Of a stretch of DNA of 64,000 nucleotides, positions 26,271 through 33,190 are shown in pieces. Each line of letters starts with the position of its first letter. The stretch's first letter is position 1. The stretch lies in contig NZ_JAECRZ010000002.1 of assembly GCF_016019955.1 (NCBI RefSeq), positions 372,001 to 436,000 on the forward strand, read 5' to 3'. The DNA is from Thiosulfatihalobacter marinus. GTDB taxonomy: Bacteria > Pseudomonadota > Alphaproteobacteria > Rhodobacterales > Rhodobacteraceae. Under the pieces are notes generated by a model. The model was not told where the DNA came from, searched no databases, and saw only the letters and a program-made list of their open reading frames with translations. The translations under genes and the position numbers were made by a program.

Positions 26271-26780
26271 ATGAAATACGTGATTGGAATTGTCGTTGCC
26301 GCGGCTGTTGGTGTTGGCGGCTATGTGTTGTTTTTCCAGCAAGGCGACTGCCCCGACGGGGGAACCGGGCCTGATTGCGCGCAGGTGGCGCCCGATACCG
26401 CAATGGAGACGGCGCAAGAGGCGGTGAAGGATGCAGGCCAGGACGCGGCGACGGCGGTGGAAAAGGCCGTGAAGGACGCGGCGGAGAGTGCGTCTGACAT
26501 GGTTGGAACGGCCATGGACGATGCCGGCAAGACCGCCGGGGAAGTGGGCGACGCGGCGGGCCAGGCCGCAAGCGACATGGCCCGGGACGCCGCCGCAAGC
26601 GCGACCCGGTTGTTGACGGTCGAGGGGTTTGATCTGGATGGCGTCAAGGGTCTGATCGACAGCGCCCCGCTGGAGGCGGCCACGAAATCCACGCTGAAAT
26701 CGGCGGTGCAGGCGGCGGCGCAAAGCCCGTTTCTGTTGCAGCCCGCGCTGGATCAGGTCAAGGCGGCACTGGGCCTGTAG
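26271..26780 (+). CDS. Alanine-rich membrane-anchored hypothetical protein
   Basis: A 169-residue protein with an AGAGGAT ribosome binding site before MKYVIGIVV. A single hydrophobic segment (residues 3-20) acts as a signal anchor or signal peptide. It is followed by PDGGTGPDC, and then about 80 residues of alanine- and aspartate-rich sequence in 11-residue-like repeats (EAVKDAGQDAATAVEKAVKD). Such repeats form long amphipathic helices, as in LEA or apolipoprotein-like proteins. The C-terminal 40 residues are a shorter helical domain (DGVKGLIDSAPLEAA). It should sit in the periplasm. I do not recognise a family or function. It is isolated between terminators. Confidence 0.72.
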   Translation: MKYVIGIVVAAAVGVGGYVLFFQQGDCPDGGTGPDCAQVAPDTAMETAQEAVKDAGQDAATAVEKAVKDAAESASDMVGTAMDDAGKTAGEVGDAAGQAASDMARDAAASATRLLTVEGFDLDGVKGLIDSAPLEAATKSTLKSAVQAAAQSPFLLQPALDQVKAALGL

Positions 26781-26802
26781 GCGGGCCGATCGCGCAAAAG
26801 CA

Positions 26803-26833
26803 AAGGGCGTCCCGGCAAGCGGGACGCCCTTTT
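26803..26833. terminator. Bidirectional terminator
   Basis: A 10-bp stem GGGCGTCCCG/CGGGACGCCC with flanking AAA and TTTT serves the plus-strand alanine-rich gene and the minus-strand fpr/cys operon, which converge here. Confidence 0.85.
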
Positions 26834-26857
26834 CCATTCCGGGAGCGGGTATGGGGA

Positions 26858-27706
26858 TCAGTCGAGAAACGCCTTTTCCACCACGTATTGCTTCGGGTTC
26901 GAATTGGCGCCTTCCTCCAGCCCGGCCTCTTCCAGCATATCCTTGAGTTCCAGGTTGAATGCCAGGTTGCCGCAGATCATCGCGCGGTCGTTTTCGGGGC
27001 TGAGCGGTTCGACGCCCAGATCCCGGTACGCCTCGCCCGAGCGGATCAGATCGGTGATCCGGCCCATCTTGGCGCTGTCTTCGCGGGTGGTGGTCGGGTA
27101 ATATTTGATCTTCTTCCAGAACCCTTCGCCGATCACCTCGTTGAGAAGTTCATCTTCCTTGAGCGAGTCGATGATCTCGCGCCCATAGGTCAGTTCGCCG
27201 GCTTCGCGGCAGGTATGGGTTATGATGATCTCGTCGTAATCGGTATAGGTTTGCGGCTCGCGCAGCAGCGAGGCAAAGGGCGCAAAACCGGTGCCGGTGG
27301 CAAAGAACCAGATGCGTTTGCCCGGCAGCAGGGCGTCATGCACCAGCGTGCCCACGGGTTTGGGGCGCAGGATGATCTCGTCACCGGGCCGGATGTGCTG
27401 AAGTTTCGAGGTGAGCGGGCCGTCCTGCACCTTGATCGAGTAGAATTCCAGCTCTTCCTCCCAACTGGGCGAGGCGATGGAATAGGCGCGCAGCAGCGGT
27501 TTCTGCTTGCCGGTTTTGGGATCCGAATCGCCCATCAGGCCGATCATGACAAATTCGCCCGACCGGAACCGCAGCGAAGCGGGACGGGTGCATTTGAAGG
27601 AAAACAGGCGGTCGGTATAGTGGCGCACCTCTGTCACGGTCTGTGCATCGGGCAGGGTGGGTACTTTTACGGCTTTGGCGTCGGTCACGGGAGTTTGCTC
27701 GGTCAT
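26858..27706 (-). CDS. fpr: Ferredoxin/flavodoxin-NADP+ reductase
   Basis: A 282-residue FNR-type flavoprotein. The start MTEQTPVTD (27706) is preferred to an ATG at 27790 that adds an unrelated leader. FAD motif RAYSIASPSW, the substrate loop IKVQDGPLTSKLQ, NADP motif WFFATGTGFAPFASLL and CGN are all present. It lies downstream of cysH-DUF934, so it most likely feeds electrons, by way of a ferredoxin or flavodoxin, to the sulfite reductase CysI, which lacks its own reductase domain. The gap from the DUF934 gene is about 110 bp. Confidence 0.95.
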   Translation of the reverse strand: MTEQTPVTDAKAVKVPTLPDAQTVTEVRHYTDRLFSFKCTRPASLRFRSGEFVMIGLMGDSDPKTGKQKPLLRAYSIASPSWEEELEFYSIKVQDGPLTSKLQHIRPGDEIILRPKPVGTLVHDALLPGKRIWFFATGTGFAPFASLLREPQTYTDYDEIIITHTCREAGELTYGREIIDSLKEDELLNEVIGEGFWKKIKYYPTTTREDSAKMGRITDLIRSGEAYRDLGVEPLSPENDRAMICGNLAFNLELKDMLEEAGLEEGANSNPKQYVVEKAFLD

Positions 27707-27819
27707 GTCAAAAAAATGGGCAGAATGCCTGCCCCCTACTATCATCTCAGGACGTGATTTGAAGGTGTATCTGCGAGATGTCTTTGACATATCGCAAATA
27801 CGTGATTTGTGAGGCGGGG

Positions 27820-28233
27820 TCAGGCGTTTTGCCGCATCCGCGACTGGTAGTCATGTGATTGCCAGTCGGCGCGGAACGTCCATTCCGCCTCGGGCTGGCG
27901 CCGAGCCTGATCGTCGGAGATTTCCACCTCGTCAAAGCCGCAGCGCCGGGCCATGGCATACTGATCGGAAATCACCTGGCCCCTGGCGCGCAGGCGGCCC
28001 GTGTAGCCGGCCAGGCGCAGCTGGCGCGCGATGGTAAAGCCGCGCCCGTCGGCAAAGGACGGGAAATCGACGCGGATCATCCGCACTCCGGACAGGCGGG
28101 CGATCAGGGTGGCCGGATCGGTATCAGAGGGCACGTCCAGGGCCGCCACATCATTGGCCGCGTCGGTGAAGGACGCGAAGCCCTGCGTCCAGTCATCGGT
28201 GCCAAAGCCGGTATCGGTGACGATTACACTCAT
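27820..28233 (-). CDS. DUF934 protein (CysX-like, sulfur assimilation)
   Basis: A 137-residue DUF934 protein with a strong AAAGGAG ribosome binding site. It shows the family core RMIRVDFPSFADGRGFTIARQLRLAGYTGRLRARGQVISDQYAMARRCGFDEVE. DUF934 genes are consistently found with cysH/cysI in Proteobacteria, but the molecular role is unproven. Its start overlaps the cysH stop by 4 bp (28230-28233). Confidence 0.92.
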   Translation of the reverse strand: MSVIVTDTGFGTDDWTQGFASFTDAANDVAALDVPSDTDPATLIARLSGVRMIRVDFPSFADGRGFTIARQLRLAGYTGRLRARGQVISDQYAMARRCGFDEVEISDDQARRQPEAEWTFRADWQSHDYQSRMRQNA

Positions 28234-29030
28234 GTCATTTCTCCTTTGCGCACCATTTTTCCGTTCACGAAATGGATGCCGCATTCGTCCTTGTCCTGAC
28301 CGCGCCAGCGGCCCGAACGGGGGTCTTCGCCGTCCTTGACCGGCGAGGTGCAGGGGGCACAGCCGATCGAGGGGTATCCCTTGGCCACCAGCGGGTGGCG
28401 GGGCAGGCGGTTTTCCTCCATATAGGCGCGCACGTCTTCGGGCGCCCAATGGGCCAGCGGGTTGACCTTGATACGCCCGGTAAACTCTTCGACCTCGAAG
28501 AAATCCAGCGCGGCGCGGGTGCCCGACTGAAACCGCTTGCGCCCGGTGATCCAGCCGTCATAGCCGCGCAGCGCCTTTTGCAGGGGGCGGGTCTTGCGCA
28601 GGGCGCAGCAGGCGTCGGTATCGCGCCGGTGCAGGGTGCCATCGGGGTCTTCGGCATTCAGGGTCGCGTCCGAGGCGCGGATGATATGCAGGTTTTGCAG
28701 GTGCAGCCGTTCGGCCAGCTCCTGTTGATAGACCAGCGTTTGCGCAAAAAGCATTTCCGTGTCCACGAACAGCACGGGGATGTTGCGGTCGACCATGGAG
28801 GCGAGGTGCAGCAGCACGACCGACTCCGCGCCAAAGGAGGACACAAGCGCGATCCTGCCAGCCTGCGGGTCACGCAGGCTGGCGTCGATCACGGCGGTGG
28901 CCGAGTGGTGCCGATAGCGCGCGTTGAGCGCATCGACCTTGGCCTGAAGCGGGTCGGCGGGGAGAGTGCCGCCCGCTTGCGCCGCCGTATTGATCGGCGA
29001 GGAGAGGGGGCTTAGTCCGTCATGCGGCAT
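28230..29030 (-). CDS. cysH: Adenylyl-/phosphoadenylyl-sulfate reductase (CysH), [4Fe-4S] type
   Basis: A 266-residue thiol-dependent reductase that reduces activated sulfate to sulfite. The start MPHDGLSPL is at 29030. The PP-loop type VSSFGAESVVLLHLASM binds the nucleotide. The catalytic cysteine sits in KDECGIH near the C-terminus. Two extra cysteine pairs, DACCALRK and IGCAPCTSP, are the CC...CxxC ligands of a [4Fe-4S] cluster, which marks APS rather than PAPS reductases. The start overlaps the cysI stop by 11 bp, so translation is likely coupled. Confidence 0.94.
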   Translation of the reverse strand: MPHDGLSPLSSPINTAAQAGGTLPADPLQAKVDALNARYRHHSATAVIDASLRDPQAGRIALVSSFGAESVVLLHLASMVDRNIPVLFVDTEMLFAQTLVYQQELAERLHLQNLHIIRASDATLNAEDPDGTLHRRDTDACCALRKTRPLQKALRGYDGWITGRKRFQSGTRAALDFFEVEEFTGRIKVNPLAHWAPEDVRAYMEENRLPRHPLVAKGYPSIGCAPCTSPVKDGEDPRSGRWRGQDKDECGIHFVNGKMVRKGEMT

Positions 29031-30687
29031 TGGCCTGCGCCTCGGGATAGAGATAGGCCTTGAACGGGGCGAGACCCAGACGGCGATAAGCGGCGAGGAA
29101 GGTTTCCCCGGGGCCCTGGCGCATGTCCAGATAGCCCCGCACCAGCCGTTCGATGGCCGGAACGATCTCGTCATAGGCAAAGCCGGGGCCGGCGCGTTCG
29201 CCGATGGCCGCGTCCCATGTGGCGTCGCCGCCCAGGGTGATCTGGTAGTTTTCCACGCCCGCGCGATCCAGCCCGAGGATGCCGATATGACCCACGTGAT
29301 GATGGCCGCAGGCGTTGATGCAGCCCGAGATCTTGATTTGCAGATGACCGATATCATGCTCCAGCTTCAGCGCGTCAAAGCGGGTCGCGATCTGTTGGGC
29401 GACCGGGATCGAGCGGGCCGTGGCCAGCGCGCAGTAATCCATGCCGGGGCAGGCGATGATGTCGGACACCAGCCCGATATTGGCGGTGTGCAGATCAACG
29501 GCGCGCAGGGCCGCGTAAACGGCGGGCAGATCGGATCTGTGCACATGGGGCAGGATCACGTTCTGCTCGTGGCTGATGCGCAATTCGTCATGGCCGTACT
29601 GGCGCGCAATGGCGGCCAGGGCGCGCATCTGGTCAGATGTGGCGTCGCCGGGGGTTTCACCGTGTTTCTTGAGCGACACGGTCACGATGGCATAGCCCGG
29701 CGCGCGGTGTTCGGTAAGATTGGTGTCGGCCCAGCTTCGGAACAAGGGGTCGCTGTCATAGGCGCGGTCGAAAGAGGCAACCGGGGCGTCGCGGAACGCT
29801 GGCGCGGCGAAATGTGCCTCGATCTGCATCAGCAGGTCCTGATCGAAGCCGCCGAAGGTTGGCTTGAGTTGCGCGAACCTCTCCTCCACCCGCGACCGGA
29901 TGTCGTCGAGCCCGTGTTCGTGCACGGTGATCTTGATGCGCGCCTTGTACTTGTTGTCGCGCCGCCCGATCTGGTTCCAGACCGAGACCACGGCCTCGAT
30001 ATAGGGCAGAAGATCCGCTTTGGGCAGGAAGTCATTGAGAACCTTGCCGATCATGGGGGTGCGCCCCAGGCCGCCGCCAACCAGGATCTGGTAGCCGGTC
30101 TGGCCCGTGTCGTCGCGCACGATCCGCACGGCCAGGTCATGCGCCTTGAGCACGGCGCGGTCGGCGGCGGCGCCGGACACGGCAATCTTGAACTTGCGGC
30201 CCATGAACTGAAATTCCGGGTGGTCGGTGGACCATTGGCGGATCAGTTCAGCCACCGGGCGCGGGTCTTCGATCTCGTCCGCCGCGGCGCCGGCGAAATG
30301 ATCGGCGGTGACGTTGCGGATAGTGTTGCCCGAGGTCTGGATGGCGTGCAGGTTCACGTCGGCCAGGGCATCGAGCATGTCGGGCACGTCGGTCAGTTTG
30401 GGCCAGTTGTACTGGATGTTCTGGCGGGTGGTGAAGTGGCCATAGCCCTTGTCCCACTTGTCGGCCAGCAGGGCGAGTTGATCCATCTGGGCGCCCGACA
30501 GCGTGCCATAGGGGATGGCCACGCGCAGCATGTAGGCGTGCAGTTGCAGGTAGAGCCCGTTCATCAGGCGCAGCGGCTTGAATTCATCCTCGGTCAGGTT
30601 GCCGGCGATGCGGCGTTCGACCTGGGCACGGAACTGGCGGTTGCGCTCGGCCAGGAAGGCGGCGTCGAAATCATTGTATTTATACAT
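29020..30687 (-). CDS. cysI: Sulfite reductase hemoprotein (ferredoxin-type, CysI family)
   Basis: A 555-residue assimilatory sulfite (or nitrite) reductase. The start MYKYNDFDAAF (30687) is chosen because the longer reading is arginine/proline-rich. The siroheme-[4Fe-4S] ligands are ACPGMDYCALATARS (Cys-x5-Cys) and SGCINACGHHHVGHIG (Cys-x3-Cys). No flavin domain is present, so it needs an external donor, plausibly fpr plus ferredoxin in the same operon. A siroheme synthase gene (cysG), which often precedes DUF2849 in this group, is not present immediately upstream. Confidence 0.94.
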   Translation of the reverse strand: MYKYNDFDAAFLAERNRQFRAQVERRIAGNLTEDEFKPLRLMNGLYLQLHAYMLRVAIPYGTLSGAQMDQLALLADKWDKGYGHFTTRQNIQYNWPKLTDVPDMLDALADVNLHAIQTSGNTIRNVTADHFAGAAADEIEDPRPVAELIRQWSTDHPEFQFMGRKFKIAVSGAAADRAVLKAHDLAVRIVRDDTGQTGYQILVGGGLGRTPMIGKVLNDFLPKADLLPYIEAVVSVWNQIGRRDNKYKARIKITVHEHGLDDIRSRVEERFAQLKPTFGGFDQDLLMQIEAHFAAPAFRDAPVASFDRAYDSDPLFRSWADTNLTEHRAPGYAIVTVSLKKHGETPGDATSDQMRALAAIARQYGHDELRISHEQNVILPHVHRSDLPAVYAALRAVDLHTANIGLVSDIIACPGMDYCALATARSIPVAQQIATRFDALKLEHDIGHLQIKISGCINACGHHHVGHIGILGLDRAGVENYQITLGGDATWDAAIGERAGPGFAYDEIVPAIERLVRGYLDMRQGPGETFLAAYRRLGLAPFKAYLYPEAQANAA

Positions 30688-30988
30688 GGTTTGCCTCTTC
30701 CTGCTTGCCATGGGCGTAGTTGGACGGACCCTTGCGGCGGAAGTCCTCGCGGAAATGGGTGGGTTCGGGGCCATTGCCACCGGGCACGGCATCGGCGAGG
30801 TAAACGCCGACCGCCTCGTTGCTGCGCCGTTCGGCATCAAGCAGGCGCAGCTGGGCGTGGGCCTCGTCGGTGATCAGCTCGGCCATGCACAGGTTGCGTG
30901 TCCAGCTGTCATCGGCGGCAAGATAGATCACGTCGCCTTCGATCAGGGCGTTGGCGGTGATGACTTTGGGCGTGAATGCGCGGGCCAT
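30680..30988 (-). CDS. DUF2849 protein, first gene of the cys operon
   Basis: A 102-residue DUF2849 protein with the core KVITANALIEGDVIYLAADDSW and ending in a charged tail PTHFREDFRRKGPSNYAHG. It overlaps cysI by 8 bp. Its constant position before the sulfite reductase gene in Rhodobacteraceae suggests an accessory role, which remains unknown. A 13-bp sequence shared with the sufT promoter region lies 33-45 bp upstream of its ATG. Confidence 0.9.
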   Translation of the reverse strand: MARAFTPKVITANALIEGDVIYLAADDSWTRNLCMAELITDEAHAQLRLLDAERRSNEAVGVYLADAVPGGNGPEPTHFREDFRRKGPSNYAHGKQEEANHV

Positions 30989-31020
30989 GGTGCAGATCCG
31001 TTTGTTTGACTTGACTGTAG

Positions 31021-31033
31021 ATATAGGAAATAT
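31021..31033 (-). promoter_or_regulatory. Shared 13-mer upstream of the cys operon
   Basis: The plus strand reads ATATAGGAAATAT (31021-31033), which is ATATTTCCTATAT on the coding strand. It ends 33 bp before the DUF2849 ATG. The same 13-mer occurs at 44051-44063, 31 bp before sufT. TATAT could serve as the -10 and the TTTCC part as an operator. The binding protein is unknown; an IscR/CymR-like Rrf2 regulator is one candidate. Confidence 0.55.
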
Positions 31034-31129
31034 TCCCCCTATCGCGCCAGATGGTGGGACAAATAGAAACAGTCGTTCTGGATTTTGCCCATCCCAGTGC
31101 GATTTTCCCGGATGACAGGAGAATATGGG

Positions 31130-31609
31130 ATGGCATTGCGGATCGACGACATGGACCGGAAAATCCTTGGCGAGCTACAGCGCGACGCGGCGCAGTCGCT
31201 GGACGAAATTGCCCGGCGGGTGGGGTCTTCGAAGACGCCGGTTTGGAACCGGATTCGCAAGCTGCGCGAGGCCGGGGTGATCCGGCGGCAGACGGTTCTG
31301 CTGGATGCGGAGGCGCTGGGGTTCGAGGCTTGTTTCTTTGTGCTGATCAGGACTTCGGAGCATGAGGCGGACTGGCAGGCGGCGTTTCTGAAGGCGTTGC
31401 AGGACCGGCCCGAAGTGCTGGAGGCGCACCGTCTGGCGGGGGATATCGACTATATCCTGAAGGTGCAGGTAAGGAATGCACGTGCCTATGACATCTTTTA
31501 CCAGGCGCTGATTTCAGAGGTGAAGGTGCACAACGTGACCGCGCTTTTGTCGATGGAAGAGATCAAATCGACCACGATGTTGCCGCTTGGGAGCGGCGAC
31601 TCGGGTTAA
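31130..31609 (+). CDS. Lrp/AsnC-family transcriptional regulator
   Basis: A 159-residue Lrp-type regulator. The start MALRIDDMDRK (31130) has AGGAG 8 nt upstream. The N-terminal helix-turn-helix is SLDEIARRVGSSKTPVWNRIRKL, followed by the RAM ligand-binding domain (LGFEACFFVLIRTSEH...VLEAHRLAGDIDYILKVQV). It is transcribed divergently from the cys operon with 141 bp between starts, so control of sulfur assimilation is a reasonable inference. Its stop codon TAA lies inside the left end of repeat element E2. Confidence 0.93.
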   Translation: MALRIDDMDRKILGELQRDAAQSLDEIARRVGSSKTPVWNRIRKLREAGVIRRQTVLLDAEALGFEACFFVLIRTSEHEADWQAAFLKALQDRPEVLEAHRLAGDIDYILKVQVRNARAYDIFYQALISEVKVHNVTALLSMEEIKSTTMLPLGSGDSG

Positions 31610-31712
31610 CGCGCTGAAACGGCGCGAAAAACGGGTTCGGCATTGCGTCGGTATCACGTCGGTATCGCGGCGGTGCGCACCGGCCCGGAAGGTGGGGTTA
31701 ACGCGGCGCGCG
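31598..31712 (+). repeat. Phased 11-bp element, copy E2
   Basis: GACTC (31598-31602), GGGTTAAC (31603-31610), 25 nt, then units on an 11 bp period at 31636, 31647 and 31658 (TTCGGCATTGC, GTCGGTATCAC, GTCGGTATCGC), GGCGGTGC (31669-31676), 20 nt, and GTTAAC (31697-31702). It lies between the Lrp and P450 genes, which converge. The Lrp stop codon is part of the left GGGTTAAC. Confidence 0.85.
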
Positions 31713-31749
31713 GTCTAGCAACTGTATCTTCAGATTGGGGGATTGGTTG

Positions 31750-32955
31750 CTAGATTTGTACCATCAGCCGTTCCAGCCCGTGAAAGTGGTAGCTGTTGGC
31801 ATAGCGCGGGGCCGCGGCAAGGCGCAGGTCCGGGCAGCGGTTGAACAGGATTGGCAATGCCAGCTTCATCTCCAGCCGCGCCAGAGGGGCGCCGACACAG
31901 AAATGCAGCCCGCCGCCAAAGCTGGAATTGGTCACGATGGGGCGGGTGGGGCGAAACTGGCCGGGGTCTTCCCACAGGCCCGGATCGCGATTGGCCGCCG
32001 CCAGCAGCAACGCGACCCGGTCGCCGCGCCGGAAGACGTGGCGCCCGACCTCGATCTCTTCATAGGCATAGCGGGTGAACATGTGCAGCGGCGGATCATG
32101 GCGCAGGATTTCCTCGACCGTGCGGTCGATCCCGTCAGGGGCGAGCCAGTCCGGGTCCGGCCCGTGTCCCGGCCCGTGTCCTGGCCTGTGGTCAAGCAGG
32201 TGTTTCACGCCGTTGCCCATGGCATGGACCGTGGCTTCGTGTCCGGCATTCATCAGCAGGATGCAGGTGGTGATCAGTTCCGCCGTGCTGAGCTTTTCGC
32301 CCTCTTCCTCGGCGGCGATCAGGCGCGAGATCAGATCGTCGGAGGGGGTTTTGCGGCGGCTGTCGATATAGGTTGTCAGGAAGGCGGTGAACTGGGTCGC
32401 GGCGCGGGCGGCGGCGTCTTCATGCGCGCGGGTGCGGCTGGCCATGTACATGGAGACCATGGCGTGCGACCACGCCAGGAATTGCGGCGCCATGGTGTCG
32501 GGCACGCCCAGCAGGCGGGCGATGGTGATGACGGGCACTTGCGTGCAATAAGCCGACAGCAGGTCAAAGGGCGTGTCGGGGAACCGGTCTATCAGGGAAT
32601 GGCAGAGCGTTTCGATTCCGGGTTGCAGATCGGCAATGGCGCGGGTGGTGAAGGCGCGCAGCACCAGAGACCGCAGGCGGGTGTGGCGGGGCGGTTCCAG
32701 TTCCAGCATGGAGTGGGCCTCGACCGCGTAGAACGGTTTCAGGTGGCCGGGAATGGCGGCGGCCAGTTCCGGGGGCACTTCGCGCCCGAAGCGGCGATCC
32801 TTGAGGATCATGCTGACCGTGGCATGTGACAGGGCGGCGGGCATGGCGTAATCGTTCCAATGCACCATCGGGCCATGGGCGCGGGCGGTTTCGTAGAACG
32901 GGTAGGGATCTTGTACGAAGCCCGGGTCTGTCGGGGACTGGAAAAGTGTTTTCAT
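31750..32955 (-). CDS. Cytochrome P450
   Basis: A 401-residue soluble bacterial P450. The start MKTLFQSP (32955) was chosen over a longer arginine/proline-rich reading. The haem cysteine is in SSFGGGLHFCVGAPLARLE. The K-helix ExxR is EEILRHD. The I-helix oxygen-activation motif is NAGHEATVHAM, with Glu in place of the usual Asp. A low-complexity loop (PGHGPGHGPDPD) before the K-helix comes from a 12-bp tandem repeat. No ferredoxin partner lies beside it. The substrate is unknown. Confidence 0.93.
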   Translation of the reverse strand: MKTLFQSPTDPGFVQDPYPFYETARAHGPMVHWNDYAMPAALSHATVSMILKDRRFGREVPPELAAAIPGHLKPFYAVEAHSMLELEPPRHTRLRSLVLRAFTTRAIADLQPGIETLCHSLIDRFPDTPFDLLSAYCTQVPVITIARLLGVPDTMAPQFLAWSHAMVSMYMASRTRAHEDAAARAATQFTAFLTTYIDSRRKTPSDDLISRLIAAEEEGEKLSTAELITTCILLMNAGHEATVHAMGNGVKHLLDHRPGHGPGHGPDPDWLAPDGIDRTVEEILRHDPPLHMFTRYAYEEIEVGRHVFRRGDRVALLLAAANRDPGLWEDPGQFRPTRPIVTNSSFGGGLHFCVGAPLARLEMKLALPILFNRCPDLRLAAAPRYANSYHFHGLERLMVQI

Positions 32956-33190
32956 GGCGCCATTTTTCGCGCCCTGCACGGATTGGCAAGGGGCGGGATC
33001 CAATTGTGCGCTGCCGCGCGCAGATATATGCGTGGATCGAGGCGACGTGACACGCCGGTGTTGCGCGGGCGGCAAGGCTTTGTCCGGTTTGGCGAGGCGC
33101 GGTTTCGGGGGCGGATATGCGCCTGAACACCCGTGATCCGGGTCAAGGCGACGACTCGCGGGGCGCGGGCATTGGGGGTAGGGTGGCGTC

